Assembly: GCF_019112545.1 (NCBI RefSeq)
Contig: NW_025064892.1
Span: forward strand, 1 to 64,000
Direction: 5' to 3'
Length of the DNA: 64,000 bases
From: Guyanagaster necrorhizus
Lineage: Eukaryota > Basidiomycota > Agaricomycetes > Agaricales > Physalacriaceae
Each line of letters starts with the position of its first letter. The first letter of the stretch is position 1. This document shows positions 43,565 to 55,493 of this stretch, one piece after another. The notes below the pieces were generated by a model. It ran no database searches, was not told the origin of the DNA, and saw only the letters and a program-made list of their open reading frames with translations. Made by a program: the position numbers and the translations under genes.

Positions 43565-46217
43565 TCATAGTACACACGGTAGATGATTTTCTTGTATTGG
43601 AAGGCATGCTAGGAACGCGATAAAGTTCCAAGCGGCTTGACAGATAAACACGACGCGTAAGGCGTCTGCGTAAGAACGGACTGCGGCATCAATAAACCGG
43701 GGTTCAAGGGTCGGTATAATGGCCGTAGAATGACTGGGACCTGACTGAATACTCTCCTTCAAAACGCAATTAGACGCGACGTACCGGATCTCGTAAATGA
43801 TCTAAGGTAAGGGAAAGGTTTCATGAGTACACAAGGCGCTTTATCAAATTCTGGGATTTACTGACCTCCGCCGAGCCAGGGTCTTGAATACGCACCCGTA
43901 GTTGATGGAGAAGAATTGCCTGCAATATTGCCCCACTTAGGCTGACGCCTAGAACCTGTCCAGTGGTCCGAAATAGATAAGTTACTGTGGGGAGGAGGTC
44001 AGCGATAGCAGGTAAAATGAATGAGCAAGACTCGCTTCCTGTCGCGACAGCCATGTCCTCCTTGAAAACGCCTGCGATCATGGCCTATAAAAAGAAGTAG
44101 ATTTAATCTTTGCATTAAGTCGGGAGGGCTGGACGAACAATGAGTGTGCTAGTGATAAGACTCGCCATGCCGAATCCATGCGGGACGATGTCCAACCATA
44201 GGTGGAAAGTAGAAGATGAGTCGTTCCAGAAGATAACTAGCACACTAGCCAGTACTGTCAATGCAGATGATGCAAGGGTCAATGTGTACAATTTGCCAGT
44301 TCTACGCATCACCCTGAGACGCCGTCAGGAAGGAGCTAGTTACGACAGTGGGACATCACACACCATCCTGCGAATAAGCTTCCCGTCGGGATAGCTAACT
44401 ATGATGCGAGTGTGAGGCCATTGATACCGCCGGGGATATCCATATACTCACAGAGTGGGGGAGAAGATGTAGCCCTGAAGGCAAAATGAAAAGCAGCGTC
44501 AGCGGAGCATTCCTTGCAGATGCATTTGGGAAGAAATGAGGCACGAACCAGATTCTGTGGCGGAATAGAGCCGAACTGCTGAGAAATACTGTGCAGTAGT
44601 GTTCTTCCTTGAGGCTCGGAGTGATTATGTGAGGAGAGGATGCGTACCAACGGGATGTTGTAGAGCTTTGATATTCATGCGGGTCAGTTGATGACTCGAT
44701 ATGACGAAAGGTAGATTACCATCGAAAATGCGGCCATGCTGCCAAATAGATTGGCGATCGATACTGCAAGCGGGGTTCTTTGTGTTATCAAATGTAGAGG
44801 CATGACAGGATATGGTGCCCAATACGTTTCCACGATAATAAACAAGACTCCAAAAATCGCGCTGGCAATGAAGAGGCCGTAGATGATTGGATGAGACCAC
44901 GGCATTTCCTCCGTGGTCTTCAGACTGAATCCAAGAAGCAAACAGCCCACGGTACCGACGAGAGTCAAAGAACCCATGCCATCGATGCGGCGGAATTTCT
45001 CATATAGAGTCTGGTTCTGTACCTCGAACGGCAGCTGGATGTTTACTTTCACCGACACCAGAATGAAGCTAAATAGAAGGAGCGGTGTCTAATCCAGTAG
45101 TCAGGCAGGCCACTACTAAGGTGCGTTTCAACTTACTTGGAAGTAAAAAGCAGCTTCCCTGTGGCAACGATCAAGTCAGAGATGCAAAGAACGGAAGAAG
45201 AGACAAGAAGCTACCATCCAAACGCGTCGTTGATCCACCCACCGAGAGGCCCACCGATCCCTGCGCCAAGGCCGAAAAGGCTTCCACGACATCAAGGAGG
45301 GATCTTTCACCGTTCATGGACAGACTTACATATTCGCCATTCCCTGGTAAAGGCCTCGTTGTTTCCTTCATTACAATATCAGATCATGAGCAGTTCAATG
45401 AACGGAAAGACTTGCAATGGGATCAGATCTGTGACTACTATGCTAGAAACTGAACGAAGATGAGACTCTGGAACGGTGAAGAGCAGTCATTATATTCACC
45501 GGTCATCACACTGAATAGCGAAAGCGATGATGTCAGCGGAACGATGTTCCGATCCTACAACGGATGCGACTCACCCTCCCCCTCCCATTCCCGCAACAGC
45601 GCGCGCGGCTATCAGTGCTTCCATAGAAGGAGCCATTCCACAGAAAATAGTTCCTGAACCTAGAGGGGAAATCGTAAAGATCTGGGAGACATGACAACAT
45701 AAATTAAGCGTAACACACCAAACAATGATAGGGCCAACAACATGGCTCCCTTGCGGCCCAAGATATCAGAGAGTCGACCTATTTAGGGTTCGCAGGACGT
45801 CTGAATACGCAGGGGACCACACGAACCATACAGCGGCGTAAAGCAACAGACGGACAACAGGTATGCAGTTCCAATGTAGGAGGATTGGTTGGATTTATTG
45901 AAGTGACTCCCAATGGGGGACAGTAAAGTCGCAACAACGGTCCCTAATTCAGCGACGCGTCAGGTACGGCTATTCATAGTAAGGACATCAACTGAACCGT
46001 CTAAAGCGCCCAAGAAGACGGCACTCCATAGTCCAGCAAGAATCCAGACGGTATCTGCTCGCGAAAACTTGTTTAGGGCGGGCGCGGGAACAAGTTCGCA
46101 GGCGGAATCGGACGCGAGCGAAACGACGTCATCAGAGTCACGATGTGTGATGCTTGAATAGGAATGTGGGGATTCGTCGAGCAATGGTCTCGTATCAGAG
46201 GGCAAAAATCGGGTCAT
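43565..46217 (-). CDS. MFS transporter, DHA2/vacuolar basic amino acid permease (Vba/Fnx1) type
   Basis: Eighteen exons sum to 571 residues in frame. MFS marks are ALDGTVVATLLSPIG, the loop motif YGRLSDILGRKGAM, AVAGMGGGGVMTVSSIVV, LFGLGAGIGGPLGGWINDAF (motif C), and about 13-14 hydrophobic segments ending AAWNFIAFLACLPIQ. The N-terminus has an acidic dileucine stretch (DTRPLLDESP), which fits vacuolar sorting. Relatives carry basic amino acids into the vacuole or export drugs. Two introns are GC-AG: 45366-45415 (TT|GCAAGT) and 43985-44035 (AA|GCGAGT). Exons as short as 11 nt (45500-45510), 18 nt (44648-44665), 22 nt and 23 nt occur. If the second of the GC introns were not removed, the frame would stay open through it with a short insertion. 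Confidence 0.9.
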
Positions 46218-49200
46218 TGACGTCGTACTGTATCCGGATATTATCGCGTATCAGTGGATAGAAAGGGGGGGGCGAAAAAAAGAGGCGGGACAGGCGGCCG
46301 AACACAGAGGAAGGGGTGCCTCCCTATATCCCAGGTTGTGATAACTTTTGCCTTTAAATACTGGGCGGCGTAAGTGCATGAATCGAGCAATTAGATTTCG
46401 AAAAACCCGTGCACATAGTAGTCGCTGAGATGAACCTGGACAATTTTTTGTCATTTCCGTATTCATCGGTTTGTTACCGGCACCCTGCCGTCCGGGCATC
46501 CGCTCCGATTCGCATTACATCTTCCGCTGTATGTTTTCGGATATTATCAAGGAAACCTACTTCCTCTTTACCTCTCAGTACCATTGCCCTGAACAGTCGT
46601 TCTTTCCGTCCTTGAAAGCGCCCGTTGGCAGCACTTTTGTGTGTATCACTGACAATTCCCGTTCCCGCCGCCTGTGTTACCCAAGCATGCGCCGTCATCT
46701 TTCTGATGGCGAAATAAATCAGACCAGCTATCTAGGCACTCAGCTCCGTACAAAGCCACCACCTCGCGTCTTTATTCCCCCATGCCATCATGCATCAAGG
46801 TCGGGAACCGTAACCCTTGCGGTAAAGCCTACTAATTTCATGCAAAGCCTTTGCTTACTCACTTCCGTCCATTTCTTTACCGTCTATATATTACAGCACG
46901 ACGCGTTTATCGCGTTTTCAGTACGGAATGCGTTGGCTTGTAGACGCTCTGGAGGTGTCTCTCGAAGCCAAGTAAGGCTTAGAATTAGTAGCGAGACCCA
47001 CTCCACTGCCTTTATCTCCTATGTGTAAAGACAATCTTTGAGATACTGGCCGAGCGCGCGAGCGCCTCACCGTCGCCTTTGTTATGTCTCACCCCCCCTG
47101 ACTCGGGATTTTTCGACTCTACTTGTCATCGTCCGTGTCCTTCGAGTCGGACGGCCGACTACGATGCTACATCTCGCAGCCGGACTTACCGAACGCCTTT
47201 AGGTACATTCCACTGTTCGTCGCAATATTTCCGGGTTTCACGTCATTTCATTTAGCTTGCCGACTTTCCAACTCTTGGTTGCCGCAAAGCTGGAGATGAA
47301 CACGGAGGATTAGATCCTTGTCACTTCCCTGCGTTGTGGGTCCAAATTACATTTTCCAAGTAAGCGCTCTTGATCAGATGCGTCAAAGCTTCAACTCGGA
47401 TGGACGATCAACTGAATCTTCAAATGTCCGGCCGACGAATTTCTTTACCGGCACTGACTGTCAGCGCAGTGTTCCGTTTAGTGAACAAGTCGTACGCGTG
47501 CATCGCATCGTGTCCTTCGAATTTGATAGACAGGATCTTGCGTGGGTAATATTGGGGTCGATATGCCTAGGAGTAAGTGCTGTCACTCTGAATACGATGA
47601 CGGCAGCCGCTTAGATGCTTAGTGTTTCCCATGATAGCAACGCAAGTTAAAGCCTCCATGAGATATTGCCGCAGAATCCGAATATACCTCTAACTGATGG
47701 TCATGGGTCGCTGGACACCTCTGCCTCTTGCTGTCTTCTTTGCACGCAGGGTCGCTACTGTTCCATTCCGACAACCTCTCAGTCGACTATAGCTCATGTC
47801 CAAAAAGTCGGCCATGGCGCCTTATCATCGTGTCCTAGCCTTCGGCCTCCTTGTACTTACTCTTCTTCCATATGCGTAAAATGAACCAACGGCAGTCGTG
47901 TTCTAGGCTCGGGCGAATATTCACCGTGGTCTCTTGGAGTTACACGAGTACCCACGAGTCTTTGGGCATCCGGCTTCCTCGTCCCTTTCCTTGTACCTCC
48001 TCAGCCGGGATGTCGTATGCATCGTCGAGACGGAAGATTCTTCGCCATGCCTCTCACTTTGTACCCCGTCGTTACAAAAATGGAAATAATATACGAGGTA
48101 AGTATATCTATCCTGGGTAGTGGCGTCGTTTGCTTAAGCCGTAAACGCCGATGCATGACCGTGACTGTTACGGCTCTACTCTCCTCCGGGTTAGAGGTGC
48201 CTCTGGATCTTCCCGCAACTGCTGACGTCACCGTGGCCGCCCAGTCCTTGCGACAGTTGTGATGCGACCTCTTCACGGGTCTGCTTCTCTGCTCCCTCAC
48301 ACCACCCTACGCCCACATTTACGGAAGCGTAAGTGTCAGAAGAAATTCTCCCGTTCATATCGACTTCACAAATGCGGTGAAGCGTACATAGGCATACACA
48401 GACCTGGTCTTCTCGTTCCTTGAGGCTTATTTAAATGATTCATTCCCTTTGAAAGGCTTAAGAATCAGTATTTACAGGTGTGTATGCCCTGAGAGGAATA
48501 TCGTGTCTGCTGATAATCAGTTCTTAGTTTGAGCCGTTTTTAGACTACTTGCCCACTTTTACACGGTCTTCATCAAGTCCGTTTGTCCTGGAGCAGCCCT
48601 TCGCGGCGTCTTTTGTTTCGCCGTTAGGTATGAACTTGATAGGCGGTCAATACTGTATCCATTTTAGAATGACGTGGCATAGGACCAGCGAAGGCGAAGG
48701 TCGGAGAGGCTAACACAATGCAGTATCTTGGCTGCGGCATCCCATTGCGCCACTGAAGATCTCAGTTCTGTGGCTTGACCCGGACCGGTGATTTACAGTA
48801 CAGACCCGAAGCAAAACGGTTTCGGTCATGTACTTATGTTGGTGCTGATGGTACATACTGTTTGCACCAAATTCAAATGTCAACGATGATACAATGTCCC
48901 CAGCCCTGTGCGCGTCAACAGGAAGATTAGGGCGAGCTTCATTCGAGGTCTCTTCAGTCTTGTTTCCTTCTGAGGCATTTATGGTAACAGCTGACGCGTG
49001 TCATGATGCGCCCCTTCTTTTATGGGTACAAGTCACGATAGACAGAGAAGAGCCTCTTTCCCTCAGAATTGGGTACAAATTATACGCAGTAGCGAAAATC
49101 AGCGCACTAGAGGGGATATAGAGAAATTTAGCACTTGTTGGGAACAATAGCACACCTGTGTGCCGTGTCCAAGCCTGAAACTACAACGTTTCACTCGCCA

Positions 49201-49760
49201 CAATCCGTGCGTAAATCATTCTGGGGCATTGATCGACTCGTCATGATATTATATGCCCCGTTCAGTCAAAGTGCGCCTTCTTTTTCGCACAAGCAGCACT
49301 GTTGTACCGCAGGTCATAGAGTGGACGAACGGAGACTTCGCACTCAAAGGGCTATGATCAGCCTCGTGCACCGTCGAGCCTGCAGTAGCTCCAATTGTTT
49401 ATTGCAAAGAAACCGGAACTCTCCATCGTTGACAGAAGGCCGCCTCGTGCCGTTCCGACGATAGGAGAGAACATACAGACCGTTTGGGCTACGATGACCA
49501 TGATTAGATGAAGAAGAATAGTACCGTTGTCAAATTTCGGGTGGCTCGGTTCGTGGGTGTATAGTGGTGTTGATCGTACTCATGTCAGAAAGCTGAGAGA
49601 ACCATAACAAGTATATGCAGTGGGAAACTTCAAAGAGTCAGTTGTTATTTCCATGAAGGATGTGCTTCTCGACGTAGAGAAATAGAGACATAGTCCGATG
49701 GAGAAGATGTTGTCCTCTTTAAGGCCAGTCATCAAGCCAGTCAAGGAAGGCATGAGAGAT
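46218..49760. other. 3.5-kb tract without a recognisable gene
   Basis: Open frames are present, the longest at 46471-47028, but none shows a domain, a consistent splice pattern or a family motif. An ATG near 47799 opens a signal-peptide-like stretch, yet the only intron that would extend it is 31 nt, too short. CpG is present at ordinary density, and no LTRs or terminal repeats are seen. Confidence 0.5.
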
Positions 49761-50247
49761 TCAGACGGGAGAAACGAAGCGGATAATTGATGTCAAGGAT
49801 AGGACCCAAAGAACTTCAACATAGACATTAAGAAGAGCAAGAATGGAGATCTTCCTAGTCAGATCAACGATCATGTTCGTTGAACTGCATTTCAAGCTGA
49901 TTTTCAACATATTCAATCGTCAAAATATGAATTCAAAATAAACGTCGCAAATACCGATCTACGAAGCGCTGGCTAGACATGGACAGCGTATTCATCAGTA
50001 CTTTAGTGGCAAGCGCCGCGAATAAAATTGATAGGATTGAATATCTAGGCTGTTTTATTGAGGTTGGAGTACTCTGTCGAAATACTTACCTCAAGGTACG
50101 CCACTGTACGGTGTACGTGTACATGTTAGTCAACACGTCCAGGGAGGCGACTGAATAGATGGCGGGTCGATTATCGTATTTTTCACCATTTACAGGGTCT
50201 GGAGCATCAAGATCAAGTGCAGACAGTCGAGGAGGAAGAGTTGCCAT
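49761..50247 (-). CDS. Putative small membrane protein
   Basis: Three exons (50090-50247, 49955-50044, 49761-49896) with good donors and acceptors (GTAAGT/CCTAG and GTATTT/AATCAG) join in frame to a 127-residue protein. It begins MATLPPRLSALDLDAPDPVN and has two hydrophobic segments, YSILSILFAALATKVLMNTL (residues ~54-73) and ISILALLNVYVEVLWVLSLT (~99-118), separated by a short polar loop. No family is recognised. The frame closing over three exons is the main support. Downstream minus-strand sequence (49400-49700) has more hydrophobic stretches, so the gene may once have been longer. Confidence 0.48.
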
Positions 50248-52587
50248 AGAAATCGGTTTACGTATGTGTATCACGTGACAGTATTATACCCATTTTTCAA
50301 CAAGCTACCGCTTGTTCACTCACCCTTGGACCAACAAATCTCGAGAGTCCGTTTTCTGTCGATTCCGGGCTGCAAAATAACAAAATCCGAATCCGGCCAT
50401 AATTCGAGTTCCCCGGCATCATCTGTCGTACGATGACTTTTACGCCACACCCCAATCTTCGACTTGAATACGTAAGTAAATCATGTCAAGGACATTCTCC
50501 CGTACATCTCCCTTGATTAATGTTGGCCGCTTTTCGACTATTGACTTCGTATTTCGATCCCATATTTCCCGGCAACTCACTGTAACATCGCCTTTTCCTA
50601 GTTCGAGTCTCCGTCTCTAAATTCTTCTGTGTACAATCTGCCTGGACCGCTTTATGCGTGGTAAAGGTGCCTTCTCTCATGTTATTAATGGCTTTGCTCG
50701 CTGCTAGTGCGTACTGGATCCTTGTGCTACCTTGTTTCTTGTATCACCACACTGACAGCCTTTTAAGCCCGCTTCATATATCTATCAAACAGTCCGGCTT
50801 CGTTATCTATTATTGTCATCCAGAGAGCTTTCCTGACTCCATACTGGGTGACTTTCAGGACTCTGCTGGTGCTCGCCTCGGGCTCATCCGTTACTTCGCA
50901 CATTGTATACCCTTCTTCTCCATCATTCTATCAGTTTCCGTCATAACGACTGGACGACACTTACCCTATAATTTACAGCAGTTCAGCCAATTTGGTCTCT
51001 GATCTTACGCTAGGTTTACGACCGCAAGGCCTTGAACCTCGTTGTTCAGCCTCTTTGCATATCACCATTCGTCCCTGGATAACAAACTTGTGCCGGAACC
51101 GATGGAAGTTTTTTCTCTTCTTTCGGACGGCTCTCTATTTAACTGCAATATTCAACGATCGTTCTCAGGCTGTTGATGACGCGTAAAAGTCCTCACGATG
51201 TGTCAAAGTGAACGTTCCTGGGCCTAAGGCTTTGAATCTAACATTTATCCGAACATTTTGCTAGTCGGCCTTCTGTATTTGGACAGGTCCGGCGCTACCT
51301 AATTTTCGATTGAAACCCTTTGAAACCCTGGCTCGACTGACGTCTTTCGTCGGAAGTTGATGGCTCGTACTCTATTTACTATCGGTAATATAACCCTGCT
51401 CAATTCTGAAGCTTGCGCTGCAGCCTATTCTTCGGACATTCCACTCCACAACCCGATTTGTTTATCTTTATGCAACTTACGCTCTCCTGGTGTCGTCATT
51501 TCTATGGAAGTCAGTTGTCTTCCCAACCAGGAGTATAACGTCCGAGCCAACTGCTGCGACGATAGGAAAAACTAGCAGGATAAATCAACTCCTATGTCAG
51601 AACTACCAGTAGTACTGCACTCGTTCGTTATTAATTATCAACACACAGCATTTTTCACGCGCTGACTGGTAACCGAGACGACATCTGAGCAGCACGATTG
51701 TCGATCTGGAGCGTGTTCTGGGACCTGCCGACTCCTTGTGTCATCCGAGGGACCTTACAGTTGTTGCTCCATATGGCTAACCAGTCCGTACTATAGCATG
51801 CGCAAAATGTGATAGTCGAGTCTGGTGAAATTCTGATTAGTCCCGTGAGGCCTCTGGTTTACCAAGACAACACTATTTCTCAGGATGTTGAATTGCCTAC
51901 TCCGATCATGATACCTTGTTTTTGTTCTTAATCAGCTCTGCAGTTTCCGAAGAGCATGCGCACCCTCAGGGCCTTTTGCAGCCACTGCAACGGGGACGCA
52001 GTAATGAGTCTAGTCCGTGCCAGGAGATCAGCAGCTTCCGCTAACCCAGGTTCTGAAAACGCCCAAAACTATGGCACTGTGACAAGCGTCTTGCTAGTAG
52101 TAATGCATGGTATCATGGGTCCAATCAGTCCTTGACCATTTGAGATGTTGAGTTTGAACAGCCTGAGACCCTGAGCTACGGGTTGAAGCATCCTATTCCC
52201 CACGGCAAATTAGCGTCAGTTAGACCTTAAATTGTCCTAACTTATGAATCCACTAGACGTTGTTTCAAGTGAAATCCGCACGATCAACACTGTCTTACGT
52301 GTTTTGAACGGACATTTTCTGTCCAGTCAGTGAAGGATAGACAGTAGTAACACTTGCTCGTAGCATTAATGATCGGGGGTCTATATTCTGCCCGGGAGTG
52401 CGTCAGGTAGCTGCCTTCCAGTTCTTTCGGACCGGTCAGTATATACAGTTTATCAGCGCCAGCTATACCCACTGAATAACTACCATACAAGTTTGTTGTC
52501 ACGGTGCCGATCTATGCTGACGTAATAAGAGACTTAATTTGTGCGGTCAGGGCGCCTGAGAGCTCACCCTGTTCGCAGTGGTCAACG
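50248..52587. other. 2.3-kb tract between divergent genes
   Basis: This precedes the AGC kinase start. A 107-codon open frame at 50682-51002 begins with a hydrophobic stretch but has no other support. I see no repeat, RNA gene or transposon end. Confidence 0.45.
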
Positions 52588-54995
52588 ATGCCTCCAACGA
52601 TAGACTCGTCGTGGAAATCCGTTTTTCGCTTCAACAGCTCATCGAAAAAACTGGCCGTTAATGCGTCAGTCGCGACGATGAGCTCGACGGTCAACACGGC
52701 AGCAACTTCAGTTTCTGCGCGTTCATCATATAATTCGTCCAACACCCATTCCAGCGATTCGATACCCCAGTCGTCGTCCAACACCTCGAGACCACGTACT
52801 AAATCGGAAAAGCGACAGCGACCACCATACCCTAATACATTTAATCGTGCACCACCTCTTCCACAACCTCCCAACTCGTCTACCTTGCCCTCGCCCTCGT
52901 CGACAACTGCAACGAGCTCACGACCCTTGCTTTCCCCAAAATCCATGTCTCGCTTCATACGGCGAGTGGCCTCGGCTCCCAATGCAAAGGGCCTCTTCCG
53001 ATCTTCTGCACCGTCTCCATCAACACCCACAACAAGAAACGGTCTATTAGCACCCTTCGACAATCCTCCGCCATTGCCTCTCGCTACAAGTTCTATGGAA
53101 AACGGGACCGACTCGCTGGAAACGATATCATCCGTGTCCTCGAGGGGCCAGGTCTCTGCTGTGTCATCGTCTAAGCTACCTTCACCTCCGTTTGGCAAGA
53201 CTCGTTTGAGCACAAGTAACCTGCATGAGGTTGGACCCAGTAAGGCTGCCTTCAGGCGAACGTATTCGAGTAATTCTATTAAGGTTCGTCAGGTGTGTAT
53301 CATATGCTATATCAGTGCTTGTTACACGCCACTGATAGCCTCACAAGGTTGAAGTTGGCCCCTCAAGTTTCGTCAAAGTCAAACTCCTGGGTAAAGGTGA
53401 TGTCGGCAAGGTGTACTTGGTCCGAGAGAAGAAGTCGGGGAAGCTGTTTGCAATGAAGGGTAACGTTAATGTCCATGATGCTAACACACACTCCTACTAA
53501 CCATCTATATTTCCTTCGCATTCTTCTTCTAGTTCTTTCTAAAAAAGAAATGATCGAACGCAAAAAGATCAAGCGAGCTCTCACAGAACAAGAGATTCTT
53601 GCGACTGCTAACCATCCCTTTGTCGTCACCCTTCATCATTCATTCCAATCCCCTCTATATCTGTATTTTTGTATGGAATACTGCATGGGGGGAGAATTCT
53701 TTCGTGCGCTACAGACACGTCCGGGCAAGTGCTTACCCGAAGAGTCAGCCCGGTTCTATGCAGCTGAAGTAACCGCCGCATTGGAGTACCTTCATCTCAT
53801 GGGTTTTATATATCGAGATCTGAAACCGGAGAGTTAGTGCATTTCCCCCTCCATTGACGCGCCGTTTGATTGACTGGTATGCAGACATATTATTACATCA
53901 ATCTGGCCATATTATGCTCTCGGATTTTGACCTTGCGAAGCAATCGAACGATGTCGGCGCTATGCCTGCCATGGTCCATTCCGAGACAAATGGGGTGAGT
54001 CCACGTAGTTATGGTCTGTTCCTGGCTCCGAGAGGTTGATTGAAAATGTCGGAAGGTTCCATTAATCAACACAATGTCATGTACAGCGAATTTTCGAACA
54101 AATTCCTTTGTTGGTACAGAAGGTGCGCATCAATCCGCCAATGTCCATGCACCATTAAATGACGTGTGTACAGAGTACATTGCACCTGAAGTAATACTGG
54201 CTCAAGGTCATACAGCGGCTGTGGATTGGTGGACGTTGGGGATACTCATTTACGAGATGATAGTGAGTCTGGAATGCAGGATTTAGTGTATAAAGACCTA
54301 ACGTGCACGTACACAGTACGCAACAACACCATTCAAGGGGCAAGAGCGTTCAGATACATTTAACAACATCCGGCTGATACCAGTTCATTTTCGGGAATCT
54401 CCCAAGGTGTCAGGGTGAGTTAAGAGAGTCCTTGCAGATTCCCTTTACATTTTTGGAGTGCGCTGCTTGAGATTCGGATAATTGATGCCCGTTCCGAATT
54501 ACGTGCTCAACGAATATCTTTTTGCCTAGTGCTGGGAAAGACTGCATCACGCGACTTTTGGACAAGAACGAGCGGACGCGATTGGGCAGTCGGAGTGGTG
54601 CTAGTGAGGTGAAGCAGCATAAATGGTTTGCAAAGATAAACTGGGGACTGTTGAGGAATACTCGACCTCCGGTGAGTGGACAGCACGGATTCGTTTTTTT
54701 GTTTACTTTGGTGTGGGAGTCGAATTGATAATTCACACATGGGTTGACGATGGAGTTCACGCGTTCAATCAGATTGTCTGGTTTTGATCTAGGCTGTCAA
54801 CGGTGCTAACGGACTATTGAATAGATTGTCCCGTCGTCGTCGAATGGAGTAGATGCAGTTAATTTCCGCCATCTGAAGGAGTCTCAGTCACTGCACCTGG
54901 AAGGAGCACCTGGGACGAATGATGGGATGGGGGCATCGGACGAAGACTTATTTGGCGCGTTTTCAAGTGTTACCTTGCATTATGATGGAGAGTAG
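52588..54995 (+). CDS. nrc-2: AGC-family protein kinase, nrc-2 / Fpk1-Kin82 (flippase kinase) type
   Basis: Nine exons (52588-53292, 53348-53459, 53533-53832, 53885-53994, 54056-54122, 54174-54262, 54317-54414, 54530-54671, 54825-54995) give 597 residues. The first ~245 are Ser/Thr/Pro-rich and disordered. The kinase domain has a glycine loop [11 protein letters not shown], the lysine in [16 protein letters not shown], the catalytic IYRDLKPEN, the metal site DFDLAKQ, and SFVGTEEYIAPEV with [14 protein letters not shown] and DFD in place of HRD and DFG are normal for this subfamily. An insert before SFVGTE ([12 protein letters not shown]) is also typical. Relatives phosphorylate lipid flippases and control hyphal growth and membrane asymmetry. 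The C-terminal tail is short, without a clear hydrophobic motif. Confidence 0.92.
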
Positions 54996-55493
54996 AGTGT
55001 TTTGTTTTGCTCAATATACTAATGGGATCAAGAAAGACAAAGGTACAAAGAGTGAAACATACGGTATGGTATGTGCTAGTATCTACGCACTGGCTACGCT
55101 AATACGGTGATACGCTGGTATGGTTTGCTTTGGATGGCTGGTATTGCGTTTGGTGCTTTGGCTACGCTGGCAAACGTTCTGTATCGAAGAGCTGATGGCA
55201 GGAATGGCAGTGGCAGCGACCAGCGTGATACCTCGGCGCCGAGGGAGCAGAGTTTGGGTGTATGTTACGGCATCAAGAGCCGGATCTGAGATGATCGATC
55301 TCATCTAGATTACCTAATCATTACGTCCTCGATCCTAACGGGTTAACGTGCTTTCTCCACCGCATTTTGTAAAATAATAATTAATGATATCGGATAATAA
55401 GGATTAAATGGATTCAAAGTTATAACCGTTATAACGGGATAACGGGATGCGACCTGCTCTCCTCGCCCTCCTCCATATTTAGCCCTTTCCTCC
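54996..55493. promoter_or_regulatory. Upstream region of the HSF-type gene with clustered TAACGG motifs
   Basis: About 500 bp. TAACGG occurs at 55336-55341, 55432-55437 and 55439-55444, with an inverted copy (CCGTTA) at 55426-55431. The last three are packed in the 50-70 bp before the start codon. TAACGG/YAACNG is the core bound by Myb-type proteins, so this could be a Myb-responsive promoter. No TATA box is clear. Confidence 0.4.

Noticed and set aside
43750..43800. Apparent 30-nt intron (GTACGTC to TTGAAG) near the end of the MFS gene
   Set aside because: Removing it breaks the frame; read through, it gives a continuous C-terminus, so it is coding.
43981..44045. Broken splice donor (GA) making the MFS gene a pseudogene
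   Set aside because: The donor two bases further on is GCGAGT, which gives the right phase and the expected residues.
47799..48110. Signal-peptide-like ORF start (MSKKSAMAPYHRVLAFGLLV) with a possible second exon
   Set aside because: The only intron that would join the two parts is 31 nt, shorter than the 44-60 nt usual here, and the joined frame shows no motif.
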